From: Pseudomonadales bacterium
GTDB lineage: Bacteria > Pseudomonadota > Gammaproteobacteria > Pseudomonadales > JAHRWD01
Direction of reading: 5' to 3'
Length of the DNA stretch: 64,000 nucleotides
Assembly (NCBI GenBank): GCA_016763075.1
Contig: JAESUM010000050.1
Location: forward strand, 23,821 to 87,820
Part shown: one piece after another, positions 48,811 through 57,376 of the stretch
Layout: the number at the start of each line of letters is the position of its first letter
How positions within the stretch are numbered: position 1 is the stretch's first letter
The notes under the pieces: generated by a model
Seen by the model: the letters and a program-made list of their open reading frames with translations, nothing else
Database searches by the model: none
What the model was told of the DNA's origin: nothing
Program-made: the position numbers and the translations under genes

Positions 48811-49660
48811 AGAAGTACCGATTGTATTTCAGTGTGAACAGCAATCGCTTATTGGTGTAGTTCATCTGCCAGAGAAGCCTAAAAAAATAGCCATCATTTC
48901 TATTGTTGCTGGTGGTCCGCAATACAGAGCAGGCTTTGGTAGGCAATTAATTAAAATGGCACGGCGCTTTTCAGCTGAAGGCATATCGGTTATGCGCTTT
49001 GACTACAGAGGGCTAGGTGACAGCAGTGGCAGTGATGCGGGGTTCGAGAACATTGGTCTGGATCTTGATGCAGCGATTCAAGCACTAAGAAAACTTGAGC
49101 CGATGATAGAAGGAATTATTCTGTGGGGAGGTTGTAACGCAGCCTCTGCCGCTTTGATCCACGGCCCCCATCATCCTGCCGTTACCGGACTCATTTTGGC
49201 TAACCCTTGGGTGCGAACAGAAGATAATTACGCCAAAGTAATTGTACGCGATCATTATTCCAAGCGAATTCTCGAACCCTCTTTTTGGTGGAAGGTATTA
49301 ACCCTGCAATACAACCCCTTTCCTGCACTAGTCACCTTGTTTAAGGGGTTGGGGATAAAGGGAGGAAATAAGCCATCTAAACAATCATCACAGGATAACC
49401 TGCCTTATATAGACAGAATGCTGATGGGCGCTCAGTTATTTCAGGGTAAAGTCCTACTAATGATGAGTGATTTAAGCCTTACCAGTAAAGAGTTTGATTC
49501 GCTAGTATCAAATTCTAACGAGTGGCAAAAAGCAATGAGCCGCGATGGTGTTGAGAGAGTAACCATCAAAAATGCAGATCAGGCTTTTTCAACTCATGAA
49601 GCACGGGAGGCGATGTTGTTGGCGGCTGAAAAATGGGTGAAAGATTTCGAAACAAGCTGA
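48800..49660 (+). CDS. Exosortase A system-associated hydrolase 1, copy 1 (catalytic residues lost)
   Basis: 286-residue alpha/beta hydrolase of the TIGR03100 type, starting at ATG 48800 inside the end of hydrolase 2 (an in-frame ATG at 48740 is further upstream). Family blocks GGPQYRAG, RFDYRGLGDSSG and the elbow GGCNAASAAL with Cys112 as nucleophile are kept. The expected acid is replaced by Ser226 (SDLSLT; copy 2 has Asp224 in SGSDLT) and the expected His by Gln261 (ADQAFS; copy 2 has ADHTFS). It is therefore probably inactive or changed in function. It ends next to the decayed sulfotransferase. Confidence 0.85.
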   Translation: MKTREVPIVFQCEQQSLIGVVHLPEKPKKIAIISIVAGGPQYRAGFGRQLIKMARRFSAEGISVMRFDYRGLGDSSGSDAGFENIGLDLDAAIQALRKLEPMIEGIILWGGCNAASAALIHGPHHPAVTGLILANPWVRTEDNYAKVIVRDHYSKRILEPSFWWKVLTLQYNPFPALVTLFKGLGIKGGNKPSKQSSQDNLPYIDRMLMGAQLFQGKVLLMMSDLSLTSKEFDSLVSNSNEWQKAMSRDGVERVTIKNADQAFSTHEAREAMLLAAEKWVKDFETS

Positions 49661-50536
49661 TGCCTTGAATGCCGCGGCCAGTCGTTGTATTTGTATCCAT
49701 AGTGGTTGGCGAATATACCTAAGGTAAGCCGTAAAGAAAACGTCTCTAGTTGCGGAAGGTATCTCTTCTTGTATGGCGGCTCATGGTCTACAACGCTTGG
49801 TTCTACAATTCGTGACAGTTCATTTGCGTCGGTAATACAGACCTTCAAATAGTTTGCAAGGTTTTGCCGGGTACCAGGGTTTTTAAGGTCTTCATATCTC
49901 ATAATGATTCCTTACCCTTGTTCAGCAAGGCCAGTGAATTCAGATGCTGGTTTGCGCCAGGCTTTTCCATAATGCCTTGCGGTCAATACAGGTTCCGTTG
50001 GCCAGGACATAAAAGCACCCATGGGGTAGTCGTAAAATGATGCGTATGCGTGATAAGGATTTCTGTATAGGCACACAAATTTTGCATTTGGGTAGAGCCA
50101 AGAGAGGTACTTTACGTGAGTAGCACCCCATCGTACTTCTTTGATGCCCCGCCGGGATTTGTTTGTTCCGGATAATGGGGATTCAAATAGGGTTTTTCAG
50201 TAGTTCAAATGTGCTTCTCCGAGGAAGGCTAGCTGAGGCCAGCAATTGGCTATCCACTTTTCTTTAAGGTTGGTATCGGCGCTATCGTAGTAGTGGTCGA
50301 GACGCGGCCAATCTTCCTGCAGGGGTGACCACTGCTGAAGCATTGATTCAATATTGTTCGAGCGATGGTAAGGCTCTCCCCAAATCATCATTATCAATCA
50401 ACATTCTCTGAAGAAGGGTTGACCCGGATCTCCATCCAGCGGACAGAATGAATATGGGCGAGTTGATTTCATCTTTTGGCGATGAAAGCTCATGCAGTCC
50501 AAGTAGCGGCCTAGAGGCTTGTACGTCACTTGCATT
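49594..50536 (-). pseudogene. Decayed sulfotransferase gene
   Basis: Reading the - strand, a sulfotransferase can be followed through three lesions. The PAPS loop SAGWRSGSTLLQRM (RSGST codons at 50417-50431) is in one frame; about 30 bp later the frame shifts by one and continues as WGEPYHRSNNI. A TGA at 50197-50199 and a TAA at 49912-49914 interrupt it. Beyond them the same frame gives GIKEVRWGATHVKYLSWLYP, AKFVCLYRNPYHAYASF and MRYEDLKNP, all typical sulfotransferase segments. No ATG start is left at the 5' end. The 3' end overlaps the hydrolase 1 stop by 67 bp. It differs from the intact sulfotransferase at 46891. Confidence 0.85.
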
Positions 50537-51172
50537 TTAACGTGTTAGCCCAAATCTAGACCCTAGGATTGCTCTACGCAACATTTCATAATAGAAGGCT
50601 CTTCCAGTACAGGTAGTGCGAAACCGGTAATTATTGGTGCATGTTACGGTGTGGTATATATTTTTAGGTAGTTGGGGTGTTGCCCTTCATGTAATTTTGA
50701 TTTAAGTGCCCGCTGTTGCCGTCAATATCGAGAGCCCCCATTTCTTTACTGGTCATCATTTGCTTGGCGTTAATGACGACGATAATACGATTCATCAGTG
50801 GGGGGGGGTTTATCGGACTAAGGTGCCGCTGTGTCTTAAGTAGTGATATTAGAGTTATGTTTAGCTCGATCAACCTTGTTGCATGCGAAAACGAATGATA
50901 TTAATCCGGAGGCATATTCTATAATTGTAATTTTCGCATACCTAAATTTTGACGGTATTCCATAAATCAGTTCGCTCCAGTTCCCGTATATTTCAATAAA
51001 TACCCATATTTTATAACACACGTGTGTCGGGACGGTTGGGAATATATGCGATATCGAGAACCCAACGAAAAATTCGTAATACAAAAAATTATAATTTTTC
51101 GTATTCTTTGCTCTTGCGTTGGACTAGAAATTTATAAACATGGTTTCTTTGCACACAAATAATGGATGGCCG
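50537..51172. other. Non-coding stretch between the sulfotransferase remnant and the TagF-like gene
   Basis: About 640 bp that appear AT-rich. Small open frames on both strands have no recognisable content. A run of nine G lies at 50800-50808. No promoter or repeat of note was found; it may be further remnant sequence. Confidence 0.4.
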
Positions 51173-52384
51173 CTATTCGGGACCTCTATTGCTAAATTTT
51201 ATTGCTGCTTTCCATCGTTTCGAATTCCGTGAAGACATACGGCCCATTTTCTTGATGATGTCGATGGTGGTATTGGTTGCCGTACCTTGGTGGTCGAGGA
51301 AATAGTCGATCAATTCTTTGCGGCCAACGCGATTGTTTTCCGGGGTTTCTAAATTGAATTCAACGAGTTCTCCAACCTCGGTAATATGGGTAAAACTGTC
51401 TGATGCATTTTTGTATAAATCGTATGTATGCGGGTCTGAAAACGATATGCTGGGTGGATTGTAAAATAGAACAGGCCGATTAAAAGCGCAGTATTCGATG
51501 ATTACGGAACTTAGGTCTGTAATAAATATATCAGCGACAGATAGTAATGGTTGGATCTGGCTGGTTGGAATAAATCTGAAGTTAGCATGCTGAACTTCGA
51601 GGTTTTTCAATTGATTTATTAGTATGTCGGACCGAAACGGTTCAGTTGTCTCATGTTCTACCCCGTCAGAATTCGGATTACTCCATAATTTGTCGTGGGC
51701 CGTTTGAATGACATTTATATTCGGGTGTGTTTCGCATATATTCCGCGCCAACTCGACGCCTAGTGTTCGTAGGATCGAATTCGTTGTCCAGTGTGACGCA
51801 ATCAGAATGGTTTTTTTACTGGGGTCAAGTGCGTGCTCTGCTAGTAAACGTTCATCGTCGAAAGTGTTACCAAACAGTGCATCACATTTCATAAAACCTG
51901 TTGAAAAAAACAGTTTACTATCGTTTGAAATTGTACCGGGTTGATATATTTCAATCTTTTCTTTTAGCTTTTGGCTCGGGCCGAAAATTATATCGAAATC
52001 GGGATGGCAGGATGATTTTTCACAGTAGTCATTATTTCCAAATGCCGCGCCATGTGACGTAGATATACTGATATGGTTGCGCCTTAGGTATAGATCAGGC
52101 ACATCCGTATATATAACATAATGGGCTTTGAGCCATGACGCATGAGAGTATGATACGCAGTACTTTTGTAGAAACCCTGCATCTAGTTGTTCATCAAGAG
52201 CAATGGGTTCTCTGGATGTAACGGTAACTTTGAATCTAGTGTCAACAACCATCTTTTTTATGAGTGGTAGTTGACAAGTTAGTCCGAAATCATTCATTAC
52301 GTAGAATGTAACGCGTATGGGGCCAAAATTTTCGTGGACAAAATCATCCAGTTGACGAAGCAAGCTTAAAATCTTTGCTTTCAT
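51173..52384 (-). CDS. CDP-glycerol:glycerophosphotransferase family protein (TagF-like)
   Basis: 403-residue protein with the GT-B-like fold of the teichoic-acid polymerase family. The signature ADIFITDLSSVIIEYCAFNRPVLFY (about residues 284-308) and the His111 segment STSHGAAFG match the family, which moves glycerol- or ribitol-phosphate from a CDP carrier to a glycan. This suggests a polyol-phosphate decoration. No gene for a CDP-glycerol or CDP-ribitol synthase is in the window. It is alone on the - strand within the variable block. The ATG at 52384 has no strong ribosome binding site. Confidence 0.78.
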   Translation of the reverse strand: MKAKILSLLRQLDDFVHENFGPIRVTFYVMNDFGLTCQLPLIKKMVVDTRFKVTVTSREPIALDEQLDAGFLQKYCVSYSHASWLKAHYVIYTDVPDLYLRRNHISISTSHGAAFGNNDYCEKSSCHPDFDIIFGPSQKLKEKIEIYQPGTISNDSKLFFSTGFMKCDALFGNTFDDERLLAEHALDPSKKTILIASHWTTNSILRTLGVELARNICETHPNINVIQTAHDKLWSNPNSDGVEHETTEPFRSDILINQLKNLEVQHANFRFIPTSQIQPLLSVADIFITDLSSVIIEYCAFNRPVLFYNPPSISFSDPHTYDLYKNASDSFTHITEVGELVEFNLETPENNRVGRKELIDYFLDHQGTATNTTIDIIKKMGRMSSRNSKRWKAAIKFSNRGPE

Positions 52385-52845
52385 AAGTTATACCTTACAT
52401 AGAGGTGTGGCACATATTAGTTATCAATTGATAGGCAGACTATCTTCCGGCGAGTCATAAGTAATCACGAATGTGATCAATGAAAATTAGTTTGATTTGA
52501 CTAACTCCTCGCATTTGCGATTACTGCTATATCATGTTACTAAATTTGGAAGCTTTTAGTGGCTATTTTCATGACGCTGTCAGTTTTCGTTACGCGGGTT
52601 CTTAATCGGTGTGGGTTCCGGTCGCTACGACCGAACGGTGTGTACCGCTTCATAGGGGGATGAATTTTCATGTGGTTCAATAGTGGTCTAAACTGTATGT
52701 TTGCTTTTATTAATCTAGTGGGATTAATGGAAGCAAGTGGGCTTAAAAGCTTGTCGGCGATAAGTAGCGCATGCGCTGTAAATTAATGATATCTATAAGT
52801 TTATATCGACCGAGATAACTCATTTTTAGTGGTTGCGAAAGATTT
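52385..52845. other. Divergent non-coding region
   Basis: 461 bp between the TagF-like gene (-) and a glycosyltransferase (+). Probably holds promoters for both but none was convincing. One short perfect inverted repeat, CGGTCG (52619-52624) / CGACCG (52628-52633), is present. Confidence 0.4.
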
Positions 52846-53784
52846 ATGCTTACTAAATACTCTGTAGCGATGCCTGCGTATAATTGCGGAGAATTTTTGG
52901 CTGAAACTTTGGAGTCTGTACTTGGACAACAGCTTCCACCCAATGAAATTATCATTGTTGATGATGGCTCAACGGATAATACCGCTGAAGTAATTGCTGC
53001 ATTTGGTAGTGCCGTTCAGAGCGTAACTGTTGCAAACGGTGGTCCGGGCGCTGCACGAAAACGTGCGATTAAAGGGTGTAATAACCGCTGGATTGCGCTC
53101 TGCGATAGTGATGATGTTTGGTGTTCCTCTCATTTGAGAAGAAAGCACGAGGCCATTGTGAGCTTCCCAGAGGTTAATATTATCACGTCGAATTTTGAAT
53201 CCTTCGGCCCAGCTGCCGTTCCAGGGCAGACTCGGTTAGGGTCTGCGCCAGTAGGTTGGCTTCAACGTTATACCAATGTACAGCGCGAGGGATTTCATAA
53301 GATTGAAGATCCGTATCGAGCCACATTAGATTTCAACTCGCTGTATTTGTCGGGTCTAGTGATCAATAAAGAGTTGTATCACGCAGCCGGTGGTATAGAC
53401 CTTGCCTACCGCGATTGGCAGGCAGAGGATTCTGAGTTTACTCGGCGTATGGTGGCGCAAGCGTCTGCCTGCCTGGTTATCGATACCGATATCACGTGGG
53501 GGTATCGTCGGCACGAAAACAACTTTTCAGCAACGCAATGGAAAAATATTTACGCGAAGGCTCGAATCATTCAAGAGCATATTGATGCCGGTGTGGTCGC
53601 ATCCGAAGTCCTAAACTATGCCCAAGATGAGGTGTATCGCACTCGTGGCGAAGCATTCGATATCGCATTTTGGACTGGCTTCTACGCGGATGCGTGCGGT
53701 ATTTATTCTGAACTGCCAAGGACTGAAAAGACACTGAAGCGTCGAGTCCGGCGGGTTTTGTCGTATCTCCGTAATTTTGGATAG
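52846..53784 (+). CDS. Glycosyltransferase family 2 protein
   Basis: 312-residue GT-A enzyme. YSVAMPAYNCGEFLAETLESV, the nucleotide-binding IIVDDGSTDNTAEVI, GGPGAARKRAI and the metal site LCDSDDVW are all present and in order. The later AEDSEFTRRMVAQ resembles the usual ED catalytic base motif. Donor and acceptor unknown. It precedes a flippase, so it probably adds a sugar to the repeat unit. Confidence 0.9.
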   Translation: MLTKYSVAMPAYNCGEFLAETLESVLGQQLPPNEIIIVDDGSTDNTAEVIAAFGSAVQSVTVANGGPGAARKRAIKGCNNRWIALCDSDDVWCSSHLRRKHEAIVSFPEVNIITSNFESFGPAAVPGQTRLGSAPVGWLQRYTNVQREGFHKIEDPYRATLDFNSLYLSGLVINKELYHAAGGIDLAYRDWQAEDSEFTRRMVAQASACLVIDTDITWGYRRHENNFSATQWKNIYAKARIIQEHIDAGVVASEVLNYAQDEVYRTRGEAFDIAFWTGFYADACGIYSELPRTEKTLKRRVRRVLSYLRNFG

Positions 53785-53821
53785 ATTAAACAGTTTATCG
53801 CATCACTTGAGGAAATGAGAT

Positions 53822-55270
53822 TTGTCGAATGTACGTGCCAGTATTGCCTGGTCCTTTTTATCTAAGTATCTAACGACTATTTTGGCGTTTGGATCAGTGG
53901 TCGTACTCGCTAGACTGCTCACTCCTGAACAAATTGGTATCTACTCTATTGCGGCGGCATTTTTTACGATTGGCCAACATTTTAGAGATTTTGGTATTGG
54001 CTCTTACCTCATTCAGGAAAAGGATCTAACACGAGATAAGCTGAAATCGGCGTTTGCTTTGTCGATAGCAGTTTGCTGGTCGTTGGGCCTTCTCTTTATA
54101 GTGTCGAGTAGTTATATCAGCGATTTCTATGACCGGCCAGAGCTAGATGAAATTTTTATCTGGCTGGAATTTTGCTTCTTTATTATGCCCTTTGGCGCCT
54201 TGCCAAAAGCGATGTTAAAGCGTGAGATGAAGTTTAAAGCCATGCTTATCGTGGATGTTTCAAGCTCGGTAGTGCACGCCGCAACGGGGCTCATCGCTGC
54301 GTATTTAGGGTACGGGTATATGAGTCTGGCATGGGCATCGTTTGCTGGAATAAGCACCTCTATTCTTGTAGTGCTGTTTTTTAGGCCCGCTAGTATGCCT
54401 TGGGGGCTTGGTTTTTCAGAAATTACTCATATCGCGAAATTTGGTTGGAGGATTACTACGTCCAATATTGCCGGTCACCTTCGTGGTGTGGCACCGGAAC
54501 TGATCGTTGGTCGAATGTTTGGCGCTCCCGCAGTTGCTATTCTTGGCAAGGCAACATCCAGTACAAATATGTTTCGGCAACTTATTTTTCAAGGTATAGA
54601 CAATGTAGCTACGCCGGTATTCGCGGAAAACAACCGTGACGGTGGTGACCCAAAAGGCCCTTTTATTTTTGCGAGCAGTTGCTTATTGGCCATCTCATGG
54701 CCTTTCTTCGGATTTATGGGGTTGAATGCAAGCGAGATTATTCTTTTCCTGTTTGGCGATCAGTGGGTAGATGCAGTACCTCTATTGGAAGTCATGTGTC
54801 TTGCGGCGATGATTCAAACAATCACGTCTTTTGTGCCAACTTATTTGGTAAGTGTTGGACAAGTTGGGAGAATGGCTAAGCTGCAAATTCTTTTTTTGGT
54901 GACGGGTACCACGCTAATTCTTCTAGGTGCTATGTATAGCCTCTATTACGTTTGTTTAGCGGTTGTGCTTCAAAAAGTCATCGAATTATATTGTTATAGC
55001 AAGGATATGAGGCTGGCACTGAAAGTCAGTAGTCGGGAAATTGTTGCGGTATTGAGTAAAGTATCGGTGATAACGGTTTCGGCAATGATTGGGCCAGTAG
55101 CTATTTATGCAGCGGGTGAATTTTATCAGGTCAGCATTTATGTGGTACTGATCCTGGGCGGGGGTTTATCCTTAATCGGCTGGTTGCTTGCGATACACCT
55201 TACGCGTCATGAGATTAGTGACGAACTTTTTAAAATATACCGTACAGTAGGGATCGTTAAAAGTACGTAA
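53822..55270 (+). CDS. Oligosaccharide flippase (Wzx, polysaccharide transport family)
   Basis: 482-residue protein with about 12-14 hydrophobic helices and the start VRASIAWSFLSKYLTTILAFGSVVVLARLL, typical of WzxC-like lipopolysaccharide/exopolysaccharide flippases. It moves the lipid-linked repeat unit across the inner membrane. The start is a TTG at 53822 with GAGG about 10 bp upstream; no ATG precedes the conserved N-terminus. With the O-ligase/polymerase and chain-length protein this completes a Wzx/Wzy-type path. Confidence 0.9.
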   Translation: MSNVRASIAWSFLSKYLTTILAFGSVVVLARLLTPEQIGIYSIAAAFFTIGQHFRDFGIGSYLIQEKDLTRDKLKSAFALSIAVCWSLGLLFIVSSSYISDFYDRPELDEIFIWLEFCFFIMPFGALPKAMLKREMKFKAMLIVDVSSSVVHAATGLIAAYLGYGYMSLAWASFAGISTSILVVLFFRPASMPWGLGFSEITHIAKFGWRITTSNIAGHLRGVAPELIVGRMFGAPAVAILGKATSSTNMFRQLIFQGIDNVATPVFAENNRDGGDPKGPFIFASSCLLAISWPFFGFMGLNASEIILFLFGDQWVDAVPLLEVMCLAAMIQTITSFVPTYLVSVGQVGRMAKLQILFLVTGTTLILLGAMYSLYYVCLAVVLQKVIELYCYSKDMRLALKVSSREIVAVLSKVSVITVSAMIGPVAIYAAGEFYQVSIYVVLILGGGLSLIGWLLAIHLTRHEISDELFKIYRTVGIVKST

Positions 55271-55381
55271 ATTCCCTGTGAATATTCTTTTAATATCATC
55301 ATGCTGAAGTGTCGAATTCTGTGGTGTTTATTCACGATTCTAGCGTGCCTTTCGTAGAGTTATAAAGATATAGGCAATGCA

Positions 55382-56341
55382 TTGAACTCGAACCTTCCCC
55401 CTCTTGTAAGTGTAATTATGCCTGCGTTTAATTGTGAAGCGTTTGTTGCCGAAGCACTCGATAGCATATTTGCACAAAGCTATACCCATATTGAAGTTGT
55501 TGTCATTGATGATGGTTCAACCGATGGTACGCTTGCTGTGCTTGAAGAGTATAAAAGCAGGTATGATATACAAATCCTTAAGCAGAAAAATTCAGGTTCA
55601 GCGATAGCGCGTAGTGCAGGTATGGCCGTTGCCCAAGGGCCATATTTGGCATTTTTGGATTCTGATGACAAATGGTTGCCTGGAAAGTTGGCGGAGCAGG
55701 TCAACTTTCTTGAAACACATTCGGACTTTGGGTTGGTTTGTAGCAATTGGGTGACGTGGTGCCCCAACCAAGAGGGTGAATTTGACGAAAACGTTAGCCC
55801 AGTTATCGGTGAACAGGCATATTCAGGTTGGCTGTATTGTGATTTATTGCTTGATTGTGTGGTGTGGACAAGTAGCGTGCTCATGCGGCGGTCGGTATAT
55901 GAACAAGTAGGCGATTTTAATGCTGAACTCAGAAGAGGACAGGATTACGATTACTGGCTTCGAATTTCCAGATTAACCAGGATACATAAACTTGATTCGT
56001 GTCTAGCCGTGTACCGGTTGAATGAAGCCAGCGTCACCAATAGACCGAATAAGATAAATTATGAGTACCTGTTGTTGACTGATACGCTGGGTAAGTGGGG
56101 TTATCGGTGCGTAAGCGGAAAAACTGCCGATGAGGAGCGGGTACAAAAACGTTTATCTGAGATATGTTTTTCATTTGCTTACCATCAGTTCTACTCTGGA
56201 GACATCTCGGTCGCTCTATCATCGATTTTGACAAGCTTACGCCATGACAAACTTAGAGTTTCTTCCTGGGTCTATCTGGGGCTGATATGTTCGAAGCATT
56301 TGTATCAGAACACGTTTAAAAAGGCGGCCTCCGTACAATGA
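55382..56341 (+). CDS. Glycosyltransferase family 2 protein
   Basis: 319-residue GT-A enzyme: VSVIMPAFNCEAFVAEALDSI, VVIDDGSTDGTLAV, SAIARSAGM and the metal site FLDSDDKW. RRGQDYDYWLRIS corresponds to the catalytic base region. The only in-frame start ahead of the conserved part is TTG 55382 (an overlapping ATGCATTGA is out of frame). Substrate unknown. It is convergent with the acyltransferase gene, with a hairpin between. Confidence 0.88.
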   Translation: MNSNLPPLVSVIMPAFNCEAFVAEALDSIFAQSYTHIEVVVIDDGSTDGTLAVLEEYKSRYDIQILKQKNSGSAIARSAGMAVAQGPYLAFLDSDDKWLPGKLAEQVNFLETHSDFGLVCSNWVTWCPNQEGEFDENVSPVIGEQAYSGWLYCDLLLDCVVWTSSVLMRRSVYEQVGDFNAELRRGQDYDYWLRISRLTRIHKLDSCLAVYRLNEASVTNRPNKINYEYLLLTDTLGKWGYRCVSGKTADEERVQKRLSEICFSFAYHQFYSGDISVALSSILTSLRHDKLRVSSWVYLGLICSKHLYQNTFKKAASVQ

Positions 56342-56351
56342 CGCTGATGGT

Positions 56352-56372
56352 ATTGGGTTAACTCTAACCAAT
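56352..56372. terminator. Hairpin between convergent genes
   Basis: ATTGGGTTA (56352-56360) pairs with TAACCAAT (56365-56372), one bulged G, 4-nt loop. It lies between the glycosyltransferase stop (+) and the acyltransferase stop (-). No T-run, so termination is only suggested by place. Confidence 0.3.
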
Positions 56373-56382
56373 AGAGCGGTAG

Positions 56383-57372
56383 TTATATGAGCCTCAGTAA
56401 CTTGTGGCGGTATATATTTGCATGATGCATCGTACGAATATCGGCGCTCCACTTGGTGTGCCAATCCATGACTTCGCCGTAGAACTCGATCAATTTAAGG
56501 TCTGGTTCGGAGAATAGACTCTCAAATGAATCCTTTCGCATTAACATAGCGGGAGAGGATGTTTTGATGGTTTCATCGTAAGTGGTTTTTAGGATGATGA
56601 TTGCATCACCGCCAGTAATGCATAGGTCTGTGGCAACCAATCTTTCGTTATACCAGTACTGGTAGATTCGGCCCTGATCCTTGGCGCAGAAGTTTTCTAG
56701 CATGTCCGTATAGAAACGGCCCTGATCATTGTGTATACCGATAGCTGTGCCGGAGTCATTCTTCCAGCCTGCGCTTTCAAGCGTACCGTAAGCTTCTACG
56801 GCTGATATTACTTCTTCCACTTTGATCAGGCATTTTAGAGTTACTTGTGTGTTTTCTCTTTCTAGCCGATTACCTTGCCGACGAAGGTTTTGGCGTAGAT
56901 TCTTGCCTCGTTTTGACCAATAGTCGTCAAAGTTACCATCAAGCGCTATTCGAGCAGTTTGGATGTAGTCGATAGTATTTATCGTTTTATTGGGTTGCGG
57001 CCGCTCTTGTAGACTTGGGTCTTGTTGAGTCACTCCGAATACCAAGCAAATGCCCGGTATTCTTTGTATCAACTTTTCTGTGATGGTAGTGAAATCTAAT
57101 GTTTGGTCCTGCAGCCAAGCCCCTAATGGATTTTGAGAAGGCTGAAAGGTGCTCCAAGAGCCAAATTTATTTTTCTGAATAATGGCTGCCGCGCTGGGGT
57201 TGGCGGGGTCGCCATAGAGGGCCAATTTTTCTTTACCCGTCGAGAAATATTTGAGCGAGGGGCTAATGAAAGCACTGTTTAAGGTAGGTGCGTTGAAACT
57301 TGTTTGATTTAGACGATCCCATTGTTCGCGATGGGCGTCGAATTTATCAATCGGGTAAAGAGTCCAGTCCAT
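56383..57372 (-). CDS. GNAT/CelD-like acyltransferase
   Basis: 329-residue protein resembling the CelD/BcsL and FemAB-like acetyltransferases (Acetyltransf_6 type). The segment YWSKRGKNLRQNLRRQGNRL followed by ERENTQVTLKCL, and later the GNAT-like block YWYNERLVATDLCITGG, are typical. It may acylate an amino sugar made by the neighbouring aminotransferase; this is inference. ATG 57372 is preferred; TTG 57387 would overlap the upstream gene by 11 bp. Confidence 0.75.
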   Translation of the reverse strand: MDWTLYPIDKFDAHREQWDRLNQTSFNAPTLNSAFISPSLKYFSTGKEKLALYGDPANPSAAAIIQKNKFGSWSTFQPSQNPLGAWLQDQTLDFTTITEKLIQRIPGICLVFGVTQQDPSLQERPQPNKTINTIDYIQTARIALDGNFDDYWSKRGKNLRQNLRRQGNRLERENTQVTLKCLIKVEEVISAVEAYGTLESAGWKNDSGTAIGIHNDQGRFYTDMLENFCAKDQGRIYQYWYNERLVATDLCITGGDAIIILKTTYDETIKTSSPAMLMRKDSFESLFSEPDLKLIEFYGEVMDWHTKWSADIRTMHHANIYRHKLLRLI

Positions 57373-57376
57373 CAAA

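Noticed and set aside
49940..50131. 63-codon - strand open frame
   Set aside because: It is an off-frame shadow of the sulfotransferase remnant, whose own frame gives family-typical sequence.
49912..50199. In-frame TGA and TAA considered as recoding (selenocysteine or readthrough)
   Set aside because: A frameshift in the same gene, a TAA besides the TGA, no Cys/Sec position expected and no SECIS-like element; decay is simpler.
50664..51084. Two small - strand open frames (69 and 82 codons)
   Set aside because: No motif, no ribosome binding site, and one contains the nine-base homopolymer; not supported as genes.
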